64,000 nucleotides of DNA. It comes from Sisyra terminalis. Taxonomy: Eukaryota > Arthropoda > Insecta > Neuroptera > Sisyridae. The stretch spans positions 41,865,701 through 41,929,700 of the forward strand of contig OY292275.1 in NCBI GenBank assembly GCA_958496175.1, written 5' to 3'. Of the stretch, positions 1 through 13,600 are shown one piece after another. The position numbers and the translations under genes are program-made. Each line of letters begins with the position of its first letter. The stretch's first letter is position 1. Below the pieces are notes generated by a model, which saw only the letters and a list, made by a program, of their open reading frames with translations, ran no database searches and was not told the DNA's origin.

Positions 1-723
1 AATGTAAACGAAAATTATTAAGCTTTCAAGGAAGACGAATTTCACACAAAAACGTGTTGTTATGTATAAATAGTAGGTACTTCTATTTTTTTTGCCAATA
101 TTATCCAGTTATTTACGTATAGTACGTAAATGTATGTAAATCACACATATCAAAATTTGAAAAAAAGTCATATTTTGGACAAATAAAGAGTCTCACTCCA
201 AGAAATCTAAAAAATTCTATACAAAAAGATATTACAAAGGAAAATTGGCTGAAAATGTATGGATATAGTTTTGATGAAAATCAGAGAAAATTCAAAGGAA
301 TGCTAACTGTTTCACTTTATGTGGAGGATAATTTCCAATTTTTTTTTAAAAAAAAATCCTATTCCATATATAATTATGCCTACTTCTTTAGGTACGTACA
401 AAAAACTGAACCTTAGTAGTGAGATAAAAGTTTAAAATCAAAAATTCCAAGCCCAAAAGACCCAAAACTAAAAGTCTTGAGTTAGCTTCATAAGCCATTT
501 CGTTGGAATACAGTTTTTTATTGTATATGCCACGGGGTGAGAGGAGTCAGAGGATTATAAAGTATAATTTTTATAATATTACCAAAGTATCTAGCAAATA
601 AGGCAAATTGAAATTTTCCGATTGAGACTGTTCAAGTACAATTTCTGATATAGTACAGAGCAGTTATTTCCAAAAATAAAAACAATATTTAGGCCATTAA
701 GGGTCGAAACTTTTAATTCTAGG

Positions 724-800
724 TCTGGGTTTCCCAAACTTTTTTTCTTGTGAAACCCTTACAAAAGTTTTTACGGACCATAGAACCCTTACCGTACCTA
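724..800. mobile_element. Possible isolated hAT terminus
   Basis: The sequence ctgggtttcccaaac followed by gtgaaaccc and agaaccc looks like the left end of hAT/Charlie-like elements. No matching right end or TSD was found nearby, so it is a decayed fragment at best. Confidence 0.3.
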
Positions 801-894
801 AAACTGTTAAAAACTAGATTAGTAGTAGTAGATATTTTAGACAGCGTTGACATTTGTCCAGTGGTATAGTGCTGGGGAAGCAATGGGGTACAAA

Positions 895-1202
895 TAGGGA
901 TTGCAATCCCGCACTGTTTCCAATTCCGCGGGATATTTGCTGGATTGATTTCGTAACAGCAAGATCCTGCAGAGCCTAAAATTCAGCTGGATCCCACTGG
1001 ATCCGCAAGGATCAGCCGGTGCAAATTTATTCAAATTGCCTCCTTTAATCTACTTAGCGACGCGTTTTACGAGCGACGTTGTCGTTAGGGATTGCAATTC
1101 AGCCAAGTGAGATCCCGCGATTCAGGGAGATCCAGTTCAATTTTAGGCTTAGCGGGATCCTGCTGAATCGCGGGATTTCATTTTGTTGGATTGCAATCCC
1201 TA
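895..1202. mobile_element. hAT-type MITE, 308 bp, with 8-bp TSD
   Basis: Termini TAGGGATTGCAATCC are perfect inverted repeats of 15 bp. An identical 8-bp target duplication GGTACAAA flanks the element at 887-894 and 1203-1210. The inner part is rich in G+C and repeats GGGATCC/GCGGGAT motifs, including a second internal copy of the terminal motif at about 1087. TSD length points to hAT. There is no coding capacity. The 65-codon minus-strand frame over it is chance. Confidence 0.9.
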
Positions 1203-3978
1203 GGTACAAAATCCCTTTGGCGCCGATACTTAAGGGCTCTTAATTTACGCATTTTTAATAACAGAATTCTTAGAACGTTGTTTAAACGGAAACCCAAGGA
1301 ATATTGTATCAACAGATTCGCAATTATACCTTGGCATGAAAATTAGACTGAATTTCACAATTTATTAGAAACGTACTAATTAGTAATGCCTTATAGTAAT
1401 AGTTAGATTGTTTGATAGTTTGATGCAGTTTGAAATGTACTCATAATTTATTCATATCCGAATCTTCGATTTTCTCTAAAAAGCATTGACTTACACCACT
1501 TACCAAATAAAGAGTCCAGTCATTTTTCCAATTTTACTTAATTTTAAATTCATTAGGAAAATATTTTTATTTTTATTTCTGGAAAATTCATAAATGAAAT
1601 GGGATATTTCTGAATCCGTACGAAATGAAAGGAAGCTCTTGGAAAAATATTATTTGCTGAAGAGATTGTCAGAAAAAAACTGACCAAATAAGTTACCTCA
1701 TTATATTCAGCTTGTTCATATTAGTATTCAAAAATAGTTCAGTTATCATTTTACCGAGCAATTATATTGCAATAGGCTCGCAAACTAATTAAATGTGAAG
1801 AAAAACCAACCATAATAAGGTCTTTTATCTTTGAAAAATTGCGTGTTAATTGGATTTTTTTCGCAAACACTAAAACCCAATTTATGAATAAAATTAAAAA
1901 TCAAAGCATGGCAAAAAAAACATTATAAACATCCGGTTTTCCCACAAACTTCTCATTAAGCGAGAGTGTAATCAATAAATTATAAAAATGACGAAAGATG
2001 GTCATTTAAGAAGAAAAAAATTGAAACTAGTGCATCTCTAGGTCACATCTCCGAATGCGCTACTTTTCCATTATCATCTTTAACGTTTTTTTTCTTCAAG
2101 TTCTTTTTTGGTCTCTTCTTCTTGATAAATATATCGAATGAAACGAAAAAGATTATCCGAAAAACAGTTAGAAACAACAACGTTATTATCAATACAAAGA
2201 CCAACAAAAAATGAAAATAATAAAAAAATGATGCGTGGAAATCTATCAAAATATCCAATTTGCTTCAATTTTTTTATACTGTGAATTTACTGCGTAAAAA
2301 AACGAACAAGTTTACTTTTTTCTTGTTTAATATCGATATTCAATTAGTTGTAAATTAGTTAATTTAGTTGCCATTTATTTTCAGGTTTTCAAATTAGCCT
2401 TAATTTGATTGAGATAGCATAACGTGAATTACTTTTCCATTTTTTTTCTTTGGGTTTTTACAAAAAAAATCGACTTAGTCGTTACATTAACAATTTCAAT
2501 TTATGATTGATAATTAATTTTCACAAAAAAAAACTATACTACTACAATATTTTTCCAAATTTAAGAAGGTCGTGTAATCTTTTTTTTTCAAAAAAAAAAC
2601 GGTAAAACCTGTTGGTGAGATGAAAATTAATCTGATTTTTTTTGGTGGTTTTAATTTGGAAAAATTGTATGTTTTTAAATTAATCTTAAACTTGAAGAAA
2701 AATGTTTTTTTTTTGGTGATATTATGAGATGTAGATGAGAAAGACTTGATTACTGTTCTATTTATTTATTTTTTTTTGTACAGAAAAAAAAAATGACAAC
2801 TTAATGATGTAGGAAATTAAGGAAAATTAACACGGTCAAGGTCTTTGAAAATTTTTCTCCAAATGGGAAATGAGTCTTAAACGGAAATTGTTTAAATGTT
2901 TTTCCATTTGGTTTTCGTAAGATTGATTTTTTTGTTTACTTTAGTACATAATTTAAGCTATTTAATTGAAAATTATTGTAGGTTATATTAATTTTTTTTG
3001 ATCATTAATTTTAGCTATTATTCGCTATTTTGTCTTTCTGACTTACTTATACGTTGACAATATTTATTACTTAGACGTTGATAATATTTTCTGTTCACAA
3101 AAATATTTTTTTGGATAAACTGGGGCTTAGCCATTTTTGTTACAAATTATCTTAATTTTTCATCCTAAGGAATTTTTCTCAATTTTTTAGGAGCAACAAA
3201 TTTAATGACAACTTTTTTATTTATTTTCTCCCGAAATTAATCTTAAGTTATATCATTGGTATACTTCATTTAAATATCTCTACTTTATCGATTCACCATG
3301 CTTATAAGCTGTAGGCTCTTTATCATTATTTTTTCAAAGCAATAATTTTAATCAAAGAATAAAAACCTTAAAAATATTTTCATGAGCTTCCCCTTGGCTT
3401 TCGTTTTATTCGGCCTTCTTCCCCCTGTTACAAAAAGAATTGACTCGGAGACTATTTGTTTACCTTTGGATGCATATCAGTTATTGCTTTATAAATTAAT
3501 TTAATCATTTAAGTAATAATTTTATTAATTTTTAAAGAACTAAATAGATTATAGAAATTGGATTTTAGTTTCATTCCTCATTTACAAGTATGGGATAATT
3601 ACTCTTCTCTAAACGAAAAAAAAATACAATGTAGCATCGTAACCTAAGATCAGACTTTATCGTAGCCTTCACAATATTCCATTTTAAAATTTACTTTGTA
3701 AATTTGAATTTTTACGATATACCATCGTAATTATAACGACAGTTTTCTGTAATAAATCTTATAAAAATGACGATGTTTCATTGGAAAGTTTTTCTGTAAG
3801 TACAAGTGGATGTATACAAACATATACCATAAACAAGTAAAAGACATAGAACTGCTAATACTGTTATCTCTCTACCCCTACATTCTGACTTCTCAACAAA
3901 CACATTTTTTCTTACAATTTTGTACTATCTGCCTCTTGGGAATAATTAAAATCTGTCATACGTTCAACACTTGTGGGT

Positions 3979-4002
3979 AAGTTGTGTCCAATGACACAAC
4001 TT
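3979..4002. repeat. Perfect 10-bp-stem hairpin
   Basis: aagttgtgtc-caat-gacacaactt, a perfect stem with a 4-base loop, in the upstream intron. Function unknown. Confidence 0.8.
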
Positions 4003-4425
4003 CTTGGTTACATATCATTTAAATAGTTCTATCAGATCAAGTATGGGCACTTTTTTGAGACGTTTAACATCCGCAACATTATCCAGTAGATTCAAGGCGA
4101 GGTGGTTTGGATGGTCATTAGGTTTAGTTTGAAAAAAGTATATTCCACATTTCTCTGTGGAATAGGAAAATTTCCTCGAGGACCACCATTTTGGCGACCG
4201 CTGCACCTTATTATGCTTGTAATAAATTTCGTTTAGATACAAAATTTTATCGAAATTGATAATCATTCTTGCGTTATAAGAAGTTAGACAGGTAGAAAAA
4301 AATGCAATAATACAATCCTGAAACGAATGTTTTTCCAAAAATGGGACTGAAAATTGATTATGGCAATGTACATATAAAGCGTAAAATTGTATATTTTAGT
4401 AATGATGGGATTTTGCTTGTTTCAG

Positions 4426-4607
4426 AACCTCAATTAGAACCGGGATATCGTTCAGAAGTTCAAGAATGTGCTTTAGTTGTTTCGTTACAAATGTTCAGTG
4501 TAATTCTGGAACGGTGTGTCGCTCTTCTAAAGGAACAATTGAACTCAGAAACACAACCTCAGCATGTTATTGGAGAAGATTTACAAGTGATTTTGCCTGC
4601 AATTAAG
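4426..4607 (+). CDS. SMG6: SMG6 exon a (first coding exon in the window)
   Basis: Acceptor ttgtttcag at 4417-4425 and donor AAG|GTATTG at 4608. The reading begins with 2 nt of a split codon and ends in phase 0. The product runs EPQLEPGYRSEVQECALVV to ILPAIK, an alpha-helical stretch preceding the WCDWM block. No upstream partner exon could be seen in 1-4425. The ATG at 4341 that opens this frame lies in the intron and is not a start. Confidence 0.9.
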
Positions 4608-7600
4608 GTATTGGGCCAAAAATTGTGGTAACCAGCTCCTTTAAAAATAAGTTACTTAACATAAATTCATATCTTTTCCCCAGATTTGGTGTGACTGGAT
4701 GTTGTGCCATCAATCGATTTGGAATCCTCCACCATCCTGCAGCGATTATAAAGTCGGGTAAGTGTGTTGGGAATTGGATATATTTTCTTCAGTTTTATAA
4801 TTGTCTTTTCTTATCATTTCCTCAATGCAGAAGTCAAGGTGACGCCTGGACGCGATTGGCGATGTTGATGAATTTGCTAGAAAAACTGGACCATCAGCAA
4901 GTGAAGTTGGTCAGTGGGCCCGCTGAAGGTCAGTTAGTTTCGCTATTATTTTCGTCATCTCTTACACGTTATACAATTAACTTATTTTATAATCCGTTAC
5001 CTACCGTAAGATCTCTTCGTCCAATAGTCTGAAATCCGGTTACATTATTTTTCGGCTCTGTCAATTTTCTTTCTTTTTACAATTTTTTTTTTCATGCTCT
5101 TACTGTTACTTTGTTGTTGTTGTTGGATTCAATCAAAAAGACACCAACTCCTCTTCGTTTCCTCACCGATTTCTAATTAACACACAAACAGTAATATTTG
5201 TCTATGTCGAAAACTTATTAAATTGATGTTAGTTTTTCTGCAAAATTTCACAGAATAATTACCTAGATTGTAATTGCTTTGGTTGATCTAAATTTGGACG
5301 TTTTTTTTGGGTTTAGGATGTGAGATGGTTTGGTTGCCTGAAGATGCGATGCTTTATGGTTTCACACCATTAATGCTTAACACGGAAGAGCCTGTTTATG
5401 TCAATCAGGACGTTGATATTGATGTCGCACAAATTTGCGGACGAATCAACCGAATCCTCTTTTTCGGAACGGAATTTCTATGTGGCGTTACGCCACCCGT
5501 TTTGAAATTGCAAAAATTCGACAGTGGCTTCAGTGAATATATTTCGGTCGTGCGAAAATCGCAGAAGGAATACAGTATACCGTCCGTTCCTGATGCGGTT
5601 AGTTGAAAAAAAGCGAGAAACCGAATAATTTTATTTAATTGATTGATTTCTTATTTGTTTAGTCGAGTGATTCGGATATTTTAGTGGAGAGCTACAGCGA
5701 GGATGAGGATGTTGAAAAGAGCGGGTCGTTGACGAAGGAAGTCATCCCGGAGGCAGTGACGCCGGAGGAAATTCGCGATCTTCGGCAGCGCAAAGAGGAA
5801 CTCGAACGTCGACAAAAGAAACAAGAGCGGCATCGAGAACGTGTTCAAGTAAGTGATTTTTTTTATTTATTTTGAAAAACCACAGAAAGGAATGTCTAAT
5901 GATCTTTAAAATTTAATTGAATATGAAAGATATAAACTTTTAAAAGTTATTACCTATCTCTTTGTTGAAAAAAGATACTCTATAATTAAATTAATTCCCT
6001 TAACCGTTTAACTCGTATCGAATATCACACACCTCCACTCTCCAGTTATTTTCATAAAAGAAGCAAAAAAAGTTTCATGCTTGCATTATTTGCAGAACTC
6101 ATCAATTATTTAAATTTATATTTGAGGGAATCCGAAGAAAATGCTGAGTGTTTTAGAGAATTGTTTTGTTTTAAAAGAACATTTTTGGACTTCATTTCTG
6201 CAATTTAGATGTTTGAATAATATCTCTATATTTAGGTCAATGTAAAGCTTCACAATTTTTGCAAATTCATGAAGGTATGCACGGAGGAATAGAAGGATAA
6301 TAGATAAAATTATCCCACCTCCGACCCCCTGAATTACAATCAAAATAATTAGTGATAACTCCATTAATAAAAACCTGAGGGTATCCACGACTGAATCTTA
6401 TCACATTGTTCGATACTATTCATAGCAGGGGGCAAAGTTAATACTGGTATGGTCGACAATAATTCTTATTATTTATTCGCGATCGAGTTCAAAAAAATGG
6501 GTTAAATCAAAAACAATCACAAATTTAAAGAGAGAATGAGTAGAAAGGAGTATTAGAAGCACTATTTGGGAATCGGCAAAATCTGTTGTAGAATAGATGC
6601 ATGTTTAATTTTAAATTCAAATATCATCCCTGCTCAACTTTAAGTTCACATTTTCAATTAAAAAATTTGAAATTTACCTTAAAAATTATTTCAAATACTT
6701 GTGATCGATTGTCGACCTGTTCGATCACACCTGCCCATCCCTGATTCATAGGATATAACATTGACTGTGCTTTAAGAATGTGTTTTCTGCATTACATGCC
6801 ATCAGACCTTATAATCCTGATTGTCCTTTTTCATCCTGATATATAATAGAAATCATAATTTAATTATCTTTAATTTGATTTATTTCCTAATTTCATAGTT
6901 TATTTTCTTTCATTTTTCATAAAATGTTGAAAAACAACAGTTAAAATGGGAGTCATATTGTGAAAAAATCGAATCCCACCCTACAGGTGTTGAATACATG
7001 GATAATATGTTGTTATAATGAAAAATTTTAGTCTTTTTTTATAAAAAGAAATAATCTGGAAAAGTCTGCAATAAAACAAATGCATTGCAAAGTGGTACAC
7101 GAAGCACGAATATGGATTATGTGTTTCGCTTTTTCCAAAATTATTATTTTTTGAATCCAATAGTCGTAAAATCCTTATTGTTCTTTTTGGATCAAAATAA
7201 ATTTTGGTAGACACTACCCATTGGCGGCCCATAATTGAAATAGGGTTGAGAAAATTAACTTTTTTTTTGGGATTTGTATTTTGAGGATGTGTGAAAAGTT
7301 CGTTTATTGTGAGAGTTATTGTTCTAGTAGACATACGGTACCTATGTATATCAAACATTTTATGTATTTTTTTCGTCATTTAGGCTGAAGAGGTTGAAAA
7401 TTTGTTGTGCTTAAAATATTATCGTTTGGAACCAATCTCCTTCACTGATGGTACGAAATAGATCCATAAAACATCAATACAGATTAATCCAGATCAATGT
7501 TTCTTAACGTTTTAAGTGAGCCACACCTCTTTGAACCTGAAAATAAATCTTTGCACTCCATGGAAAATGTGTGAGGTCGTTTTTGTAATAGTTTAGAAAA

Positions 7601-10600
7601 ATATATTTTTTGCAAAATTTATTATCAAAAATTTCATAATTTATATTGTTTGGGACTTCTCTCGCATCCCCAAGAATATCTTACGGAAAACGCATGCCAT
7701 TTTATGTTCTGTTATTATTTATGTTGAATTATGTCATAGAAAATGTATTCATTCCTCTAGTTCAGGGGTGTCCAACATGATTTTAGAAGGCCAGATTTAA
7801 GATTTTTATTTTCGTAGCAGACCAAAGGACATGCCTAATAGTAAAGCAATAGCAATAATTATGCTTAGATGGTTATAATTGAACAAGTTCGTGGGACAAA
7901 TAAAGAACCTTCGCGGACCGGATGATAACCTACGGTCCTTATGTTGGACAGACCTGCTCTAGTCTTCTTGTGATATTTAGTAGCAAAACTTAAAGTTTAA
8001 CATTAAAGTATTATGTTTCACTAGAATCCTCCCTAAGTAATTCATAAACTTGTAAGTTTACCGTTATTATCTGAGATTGTATGAATTTGAATCGAAAGCT
8101 AATTTTGAGTTCTTTTCTTTTTTAATTATAGAAAATCACTTCTTATTTGGAATTTTGATTAATTGATAAGGATTTTTAATGAATTTAAGATAGTAAAATT
8201 AAATTTTATGCAACTCGTTCTTACGGGACAAACAGTTAAAGAAGAGGAAAAAAAAGTTTTGACGAATAAATGAAGCGACAAAAAAGACGAAAAGAACGGA
8301 ACTTGATTACTTAGTTATCTGGCCATTATTTATTATTTGGGTAATAAAATTCATTAATATCTCAATTTGAAATTCATAAAGTCGAATTATAACCGTTTCG
8401 AAAGGCTTTTAGTTATCGTTGAATCGATGTTTGGACAGATTTTCTCATGCAGCTTTTATAACTTCCTGTTAGACAGAGGTGGGTATGGGAACGCCGATGG
8501 ATAAGACAAAAATATGTATAGATTGACTGCATTTCAAAGCGACTGAGATGTTTGCTTAAAATTTATGACTGTGTATAAATAATATTTACTATATTTGTAT
8601 TTATATGTTGCCTAATAAATGTTTAGTACTCTTATTTGGTGATTAGACTTTGGAGACTTCAATGAGCGATAAGAACACGAAAGGAACTGCGGCCGGTTTA
8701 ATAGTTCACAATTTTCAGATTTAGGTTGCGATTTCTAAGAAATTTTTGGTTTCAATGTATTGATGAGTGTTTCAATTTCCGATAAGACTATTTATTTCTT
8801 GATTACATTAAAATTTATAAGCTGCCCAGTTGCTTGTACATAATGTTATGAACATGAAACCTTGGCCAAGTAACCGACGTTCTTTCAAGGTGGTTCCGAA
8901 AATGTAAACAAGTTTTTATTGTTAAAGACAATAAATCGTCGAAATGTACCCTAAAATTATTTATGCAAATTTGCCACATTGAATGTGTCGTCTTCGTTTT
9001 TACTCCAAATCATTCTTGTGAATGAAGATCAGAAATAGAGGAGATAATTCTTTTTCTAGGAATTTTTGAGACTTCGTTTCTTTAATGTGACTGTTATAAT
9101 AATGATATGGTTTTCGCTGAAAACGATCGCGATCGCGTGACGACAACGATTTTTTTCGTTATTTTATATCAAACCAAACGAAAAGGGGGCAATTAGAGAT
9201 TGAATTTTATTGAAAGGCTTGTATTAGTTTTAGATTATGTGGAAAAGTTTTTCTTTTCGTGTGGTTTCGGTGGAAAAAAAACGGCGTTTTTTATTAGTTT
9301 TTGGGAAAAATCTGAGACAGGGTAACGGTAAATTTTCTTTTTAAGCTGTTTTCGACCATTGTTGTATAAGTGTAGCGTCAAAATGGTACAGTTTGATACT
9401 TTTATTTTAAACTTTTGGTATTGCGTTAGTAAGGGGTACTATAATCCGTTTTCGGATTCCCATCATTGCTCAAAGTGCGCATTCTTAAAAGCACAATACT
9501 GTCAATCGATTTAATTATGCCTCATAATTACAGTGTAGGTATATTGAAAAATTATGACTATTAAATTCAAGACATTTTAAGTAAAAATACTTTTAATATG
9601 GATGTTTCATAGATTAAGATTTTTCAATCATGAAATTTATGCTTATGTTAATACTTCGTTATAGTATATAAATAGTTAATGTTTCACCAGTATAACATAT
9701 TAATTTCTTAATTTGCCAACAAAACTACAGATTAATTCTACTGGCAGTATAAATTATTTCAATTTTTCTTAATTAAAATACACATACATAATGCTTATTC
9801 CTTAAACAATTATTTTTACCGCTCTTGAAAGTGTACGTATGTGTACTACTGAATATCTCACATAGCTTTGATTTACGTGAACCAAAAAGCATTAAGCAAT
9901 GAACTATTTTTCTTTCTTTTTTGAATTTAAAACGTTTGTTTGATTTTCTCTTTTCAACATCGTCTTTCCCGAGTACAACTCTTCAAATTTGAGTAGTCCA
10001 TTTTTCGTTTCAATAAATCCAGGATATCAATTCGTCTTCTTCCTTTTTTCTTGGGGTCTTTTAGTTTTCATTTTACAACATCAAGTATGAATCCTGTTCT
10101 TCTCAAAATCTTATCCATCCAGTTTTCTTTTCTTTTTCTCACCACAGGAATGATCGTTCTTTTTTCTTTGGCTCGTCTCAGTATTTCCCTTTTGGACTCG
10201 ATTCGTCCATTTAATTTTTTCCATTTTTCTGTACTACATTTTAAAGCTAGCCAGATACTTTCTTTCGTAATTAATATAACTTATAATTAAATAACAAATC
10301 AATGCTTATAAATTTTCAATATTAATTTTCTTTTAAGAGGAGGAGTTACTGTTTAAGAATTTTTTTAAAAATATCGATTTTTTGGCTTTTTGAGTCAGTA
10401 TGATCTTATAAATATGTATAAATTTTGAAGTCCATCAAAAGATTAGAAAAATAGTTCCTATACAGTGGTACCCCGAAGTACGAGTGCCCTGGCATACGAA
10501 ACATTTGGGTAACAAGGAATCGAGGGAGCGAAGTTTTGCTTTGAAATACGAATAGAATTTGATGTACACAACGACCAAGGTTTATAAATTACACAGGTTG

Positions 10601-13600
10601 CCCCATTAGAAAAAAAAATGACGTCATACGAAGAATTTTGAAATTTGAATCATTCTGAAGATATGTACGAATTTCTTCTGGATACGTCACGTGGTGCATG
10701 AGGCCACCTGTGTAGTTTATAAACCTTGCACAACGACAATATTTGGGTACATGTCTCCCAGCTTATTGCACCACGTGCATCTGAAATTATCCCACGTATC
10801 CCACGATACATTTTACTAAGAAAATATTTATAAAACGCTTTATAACTTTAATTATTATTATAAAAATGACGTATGTCGTTTGGGTGGAAACGTAAGAAGC
10901 GAAATTGAATTGCGCGTAAAAACAAAGTATCTATTTCTATATTTTTTTATTCATAAAATACTCGTTTCATGTTTATGTTTTTTAATTTATTTTTATATCT
11001 TATACTTTTTTTCGGAACTAAAGTGGGTCACTTGAAATTAGTAAATAGATTACTTGGTGACCCGCGGGTCATAGGTTACTGACTCCTGCTATAAAGTACA
11101 CATAGTAGTACTTAAAATGTACGTAACATTTAAAGGACCAAAATACAAATATACTTTATAAAATCTGTTCATTCTTTACATTCTTTTTTATTACGTTTTT
11201 ATACAATATTTTTCATTTAAAAATACATTTTTTTATTCAACAATACCTAAAAAAAACAACTGGGTGGCATTTTGGGGGCTGGAACGTATTAATTGATACA
11301 CGCGAACGAATTAAATTCGTATCTTGAGGTATTTATGTGTACGTTTATATCACACTTAAGGTCAATATTTTCACTCATGGATATACTATATTCTTAAGTC
11401 AGCTATTTAATAGATAAAAAATATCTGTTGAATAAACCTTATACTTTTCACTTTGCACACATCATTATTTTTATATAGAAAATACGTATGTTTTCTCTAT
11501 CTTCCAGCTAAATTGTACCTAAAAGATAATGTCCCTATCTAGATATGAAAATACCGGCCTTTGTATACCATTTTTTCGTTATTTATTATTGTCTTTTTTT
11601 TCTGTATTATATTAGTTTTTTCTTTACTGTGTATAAAAAATGCATCTCACTTAACAAAAAAAAAAGTTACAGAAAATTGTAAAATTCACACGACACGGAC
11701 TCCGCAAAGAAATTAGATTGCCACCTAAAATTCAAAAATGTTGACAATCTTTATACCTTCGTTAAAGTATCTATGAAGTTTACTAGTACTTTGGCAGAAA
11801 AGTTGCAAAAGAATTTATTATCAATTTATTTTCGACTTTAAATGCTTTTTTTATTAAAAAAAAAATTTTTTTTGGCGCGGTGTGAAAATAAGAAAAAACT
11901 TCAACTTTTTGATTTCAATAAAGGTTCACACAATAAAGGTTTATATGTACATACTCGTATATACAAAAATTTATTTCAGTATTCAATTATTATAATTCCG
12001 TGGATTTGAGGATCTTTTATAGTTTAAATAATTAACACGTAGCACATTCCTATTTGATGAAAATAGACAATATTTTTAACTCCGGAACTTTTCACCACTA
12101 TAATATCGTTATCGATGCCATTAATAAATAAAAAATCGAAAAACCAATAAAACATCAATTACAATTAATTAAGAGTCGTGATCATTGATATGCCACACCG
12201 ATAAGTTTGCCTTTGTACCACCTTACTTAATGTTACGTCTTCAAGCAGCCAGCATTTTCTTCGAGCAATTGAATTTTAAATTTTTCAATTGCCGTCGTGC
12301 TCAACGTCCAGTGTTGATGATATCAGATCAAGAAAACTGTTATGGTACTATCAGTAATGCATTGTAGCCCCAGTGCCGTCATCGCCATGTTGTCTTCAAC
12401 TTCAAAACTTTAAACTTGAGCCTTACAAAACCCAAGTTTTTATGGTAATAGATCTATCGTGTTCGAATCGAAACGAACCTCGACTCTTTATAACGGCTCT
12501 TTTTGTCTTGCATATCAATAATTACATGTTTCAATCGACCAAGAATCGAAAAAAGATATTTTTCCATTCGGGACACTTCCATAGTCAAATCCAAAATATA
12601 ACAAAGGGAAATCTATTGAATTTAGTGTAAGCTATTTTTTTGAACATTCATATATTAATGAAGGTCAAATGGTGGATTTCGCGATCCACTTGTGGCATTT
12701 CTAGGAGTTTGTTAGAATGAAATTATGAATGAAAAAAAATCTTAGATTTTTAAAGAATAAGTATGTTTAATTTAAAAAGAAGAAATAAAAACAGTTTGAG
12801 ATGTTCTGGTCAAGAATTGATCTTGAGGTGAGAAGCGATTTTCAGATTTGTCAAGTTTATTGGAGATTAAATAATGATGGTGATGGCCTCGTGGGAATTT
12901 CACGTGGGTGTGGTTGTTAAACTTTCTTGCATTGACATTTGCATTCTCATATCTGCGCGTCTTTCTCCACTGAAGATAAGCAGAAGAAAAAAAGTTTCTT
13001 CTTTTCACACGTTTATTGTTAATAAGTTTGCGCTTTAACAATTATTTAACTTGTTCTTTTATATGTTACATTGTATGTGCTTTTCATACAAAGAAGGGAA
13101 ATCGAACGTCAATATTTGCCATATTTTTTTTTAAAATTTCGATTTTTATGTTTCAGGCAATATTGCAACAATCGACCGTGAGTGTGGAGATTGAAATCAA
13201 GCCGCGACTTCTTGTGCCTGATACCAATTGTTTCATCGATTATTTGGCGCAATTGCAAGCGATTGCAAAAGCACAAATTAACGCCCAACCCGTTTACACA
13301 TTGATGGTGCCTTTAGTTGGTAAGTCCAAGTTTATTTATAGGCTTTAATTGTCAACACATTGGCTGCTTTTTTGATTTGATGATGATGATAGAGTTGGAG
13401 ATGATCACTGTAATTTTGTTAGTAATCATAGAGACTTAGAGATATATTTTACACGTTAATTGTGCGAACTCGACAAAATTTCAGTGTTGTCTTCAGCGTT
13501 TGTTAACATGCAAAAGTTCATCTACCTAATTCAGTTCATATCTCATGTGACTTTGATTTGTCGGGAATGTATACGATATCTAATACATAATTAAATACGA

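Larger units (their letters stand above)
1..4425. other. Upstream SMG6 intron, no coding exon seen
   Basis: AT-rich DNA with poly-A/poly-T runs. I saw no segment continuing the SMG6 frame, so the previous exon probably lies outside the window. It contains the hAT MITE at 895-1202, a possible hAT left end near 724-800 and a small perfect hairpin at 3979-4002. The 107-codon minus-strand frame at 4015-4338 matches nothing I recognise. Confidence 0.5.
10471..11340. mobile_element. Possible Tc1/mariner-like non-autonomous element, composite
   Basis: The left end contains TACCCCGAAGTACGAGT and the right end ATTCGTATCTTGAGGTA, which pair as imperfect inverted repeats (about 11 of 17). The tract holds the nested 9-bp-TSD MITE at 10576-10728 and a hAT terminus at 11020-11092. 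Boundaries are uncertain because no clean TSD was seen. Confidence 0.35.
5849..13156. other. SMG6: SMG6 intron, 7.3 kb, transposon-rich
   Basis: Apart from the elements listed individually, I see AT-rich sequence without recognisable genes. A 132-codon minus-strand frame at 6981-7379 and two consecutive plus-strand frames at 12185-12630 are unexplained but match no family I know. The 12185-12500 stretch is somewhat richer in G+C. Confidence 0.6.

Noticed and set aside
4341..4425. Possible SMG6 start codon at 4341
   Set aside because: The segment is an AT-rich intron tail ending in a good acceptor. The family continues far N-terminal of this point.
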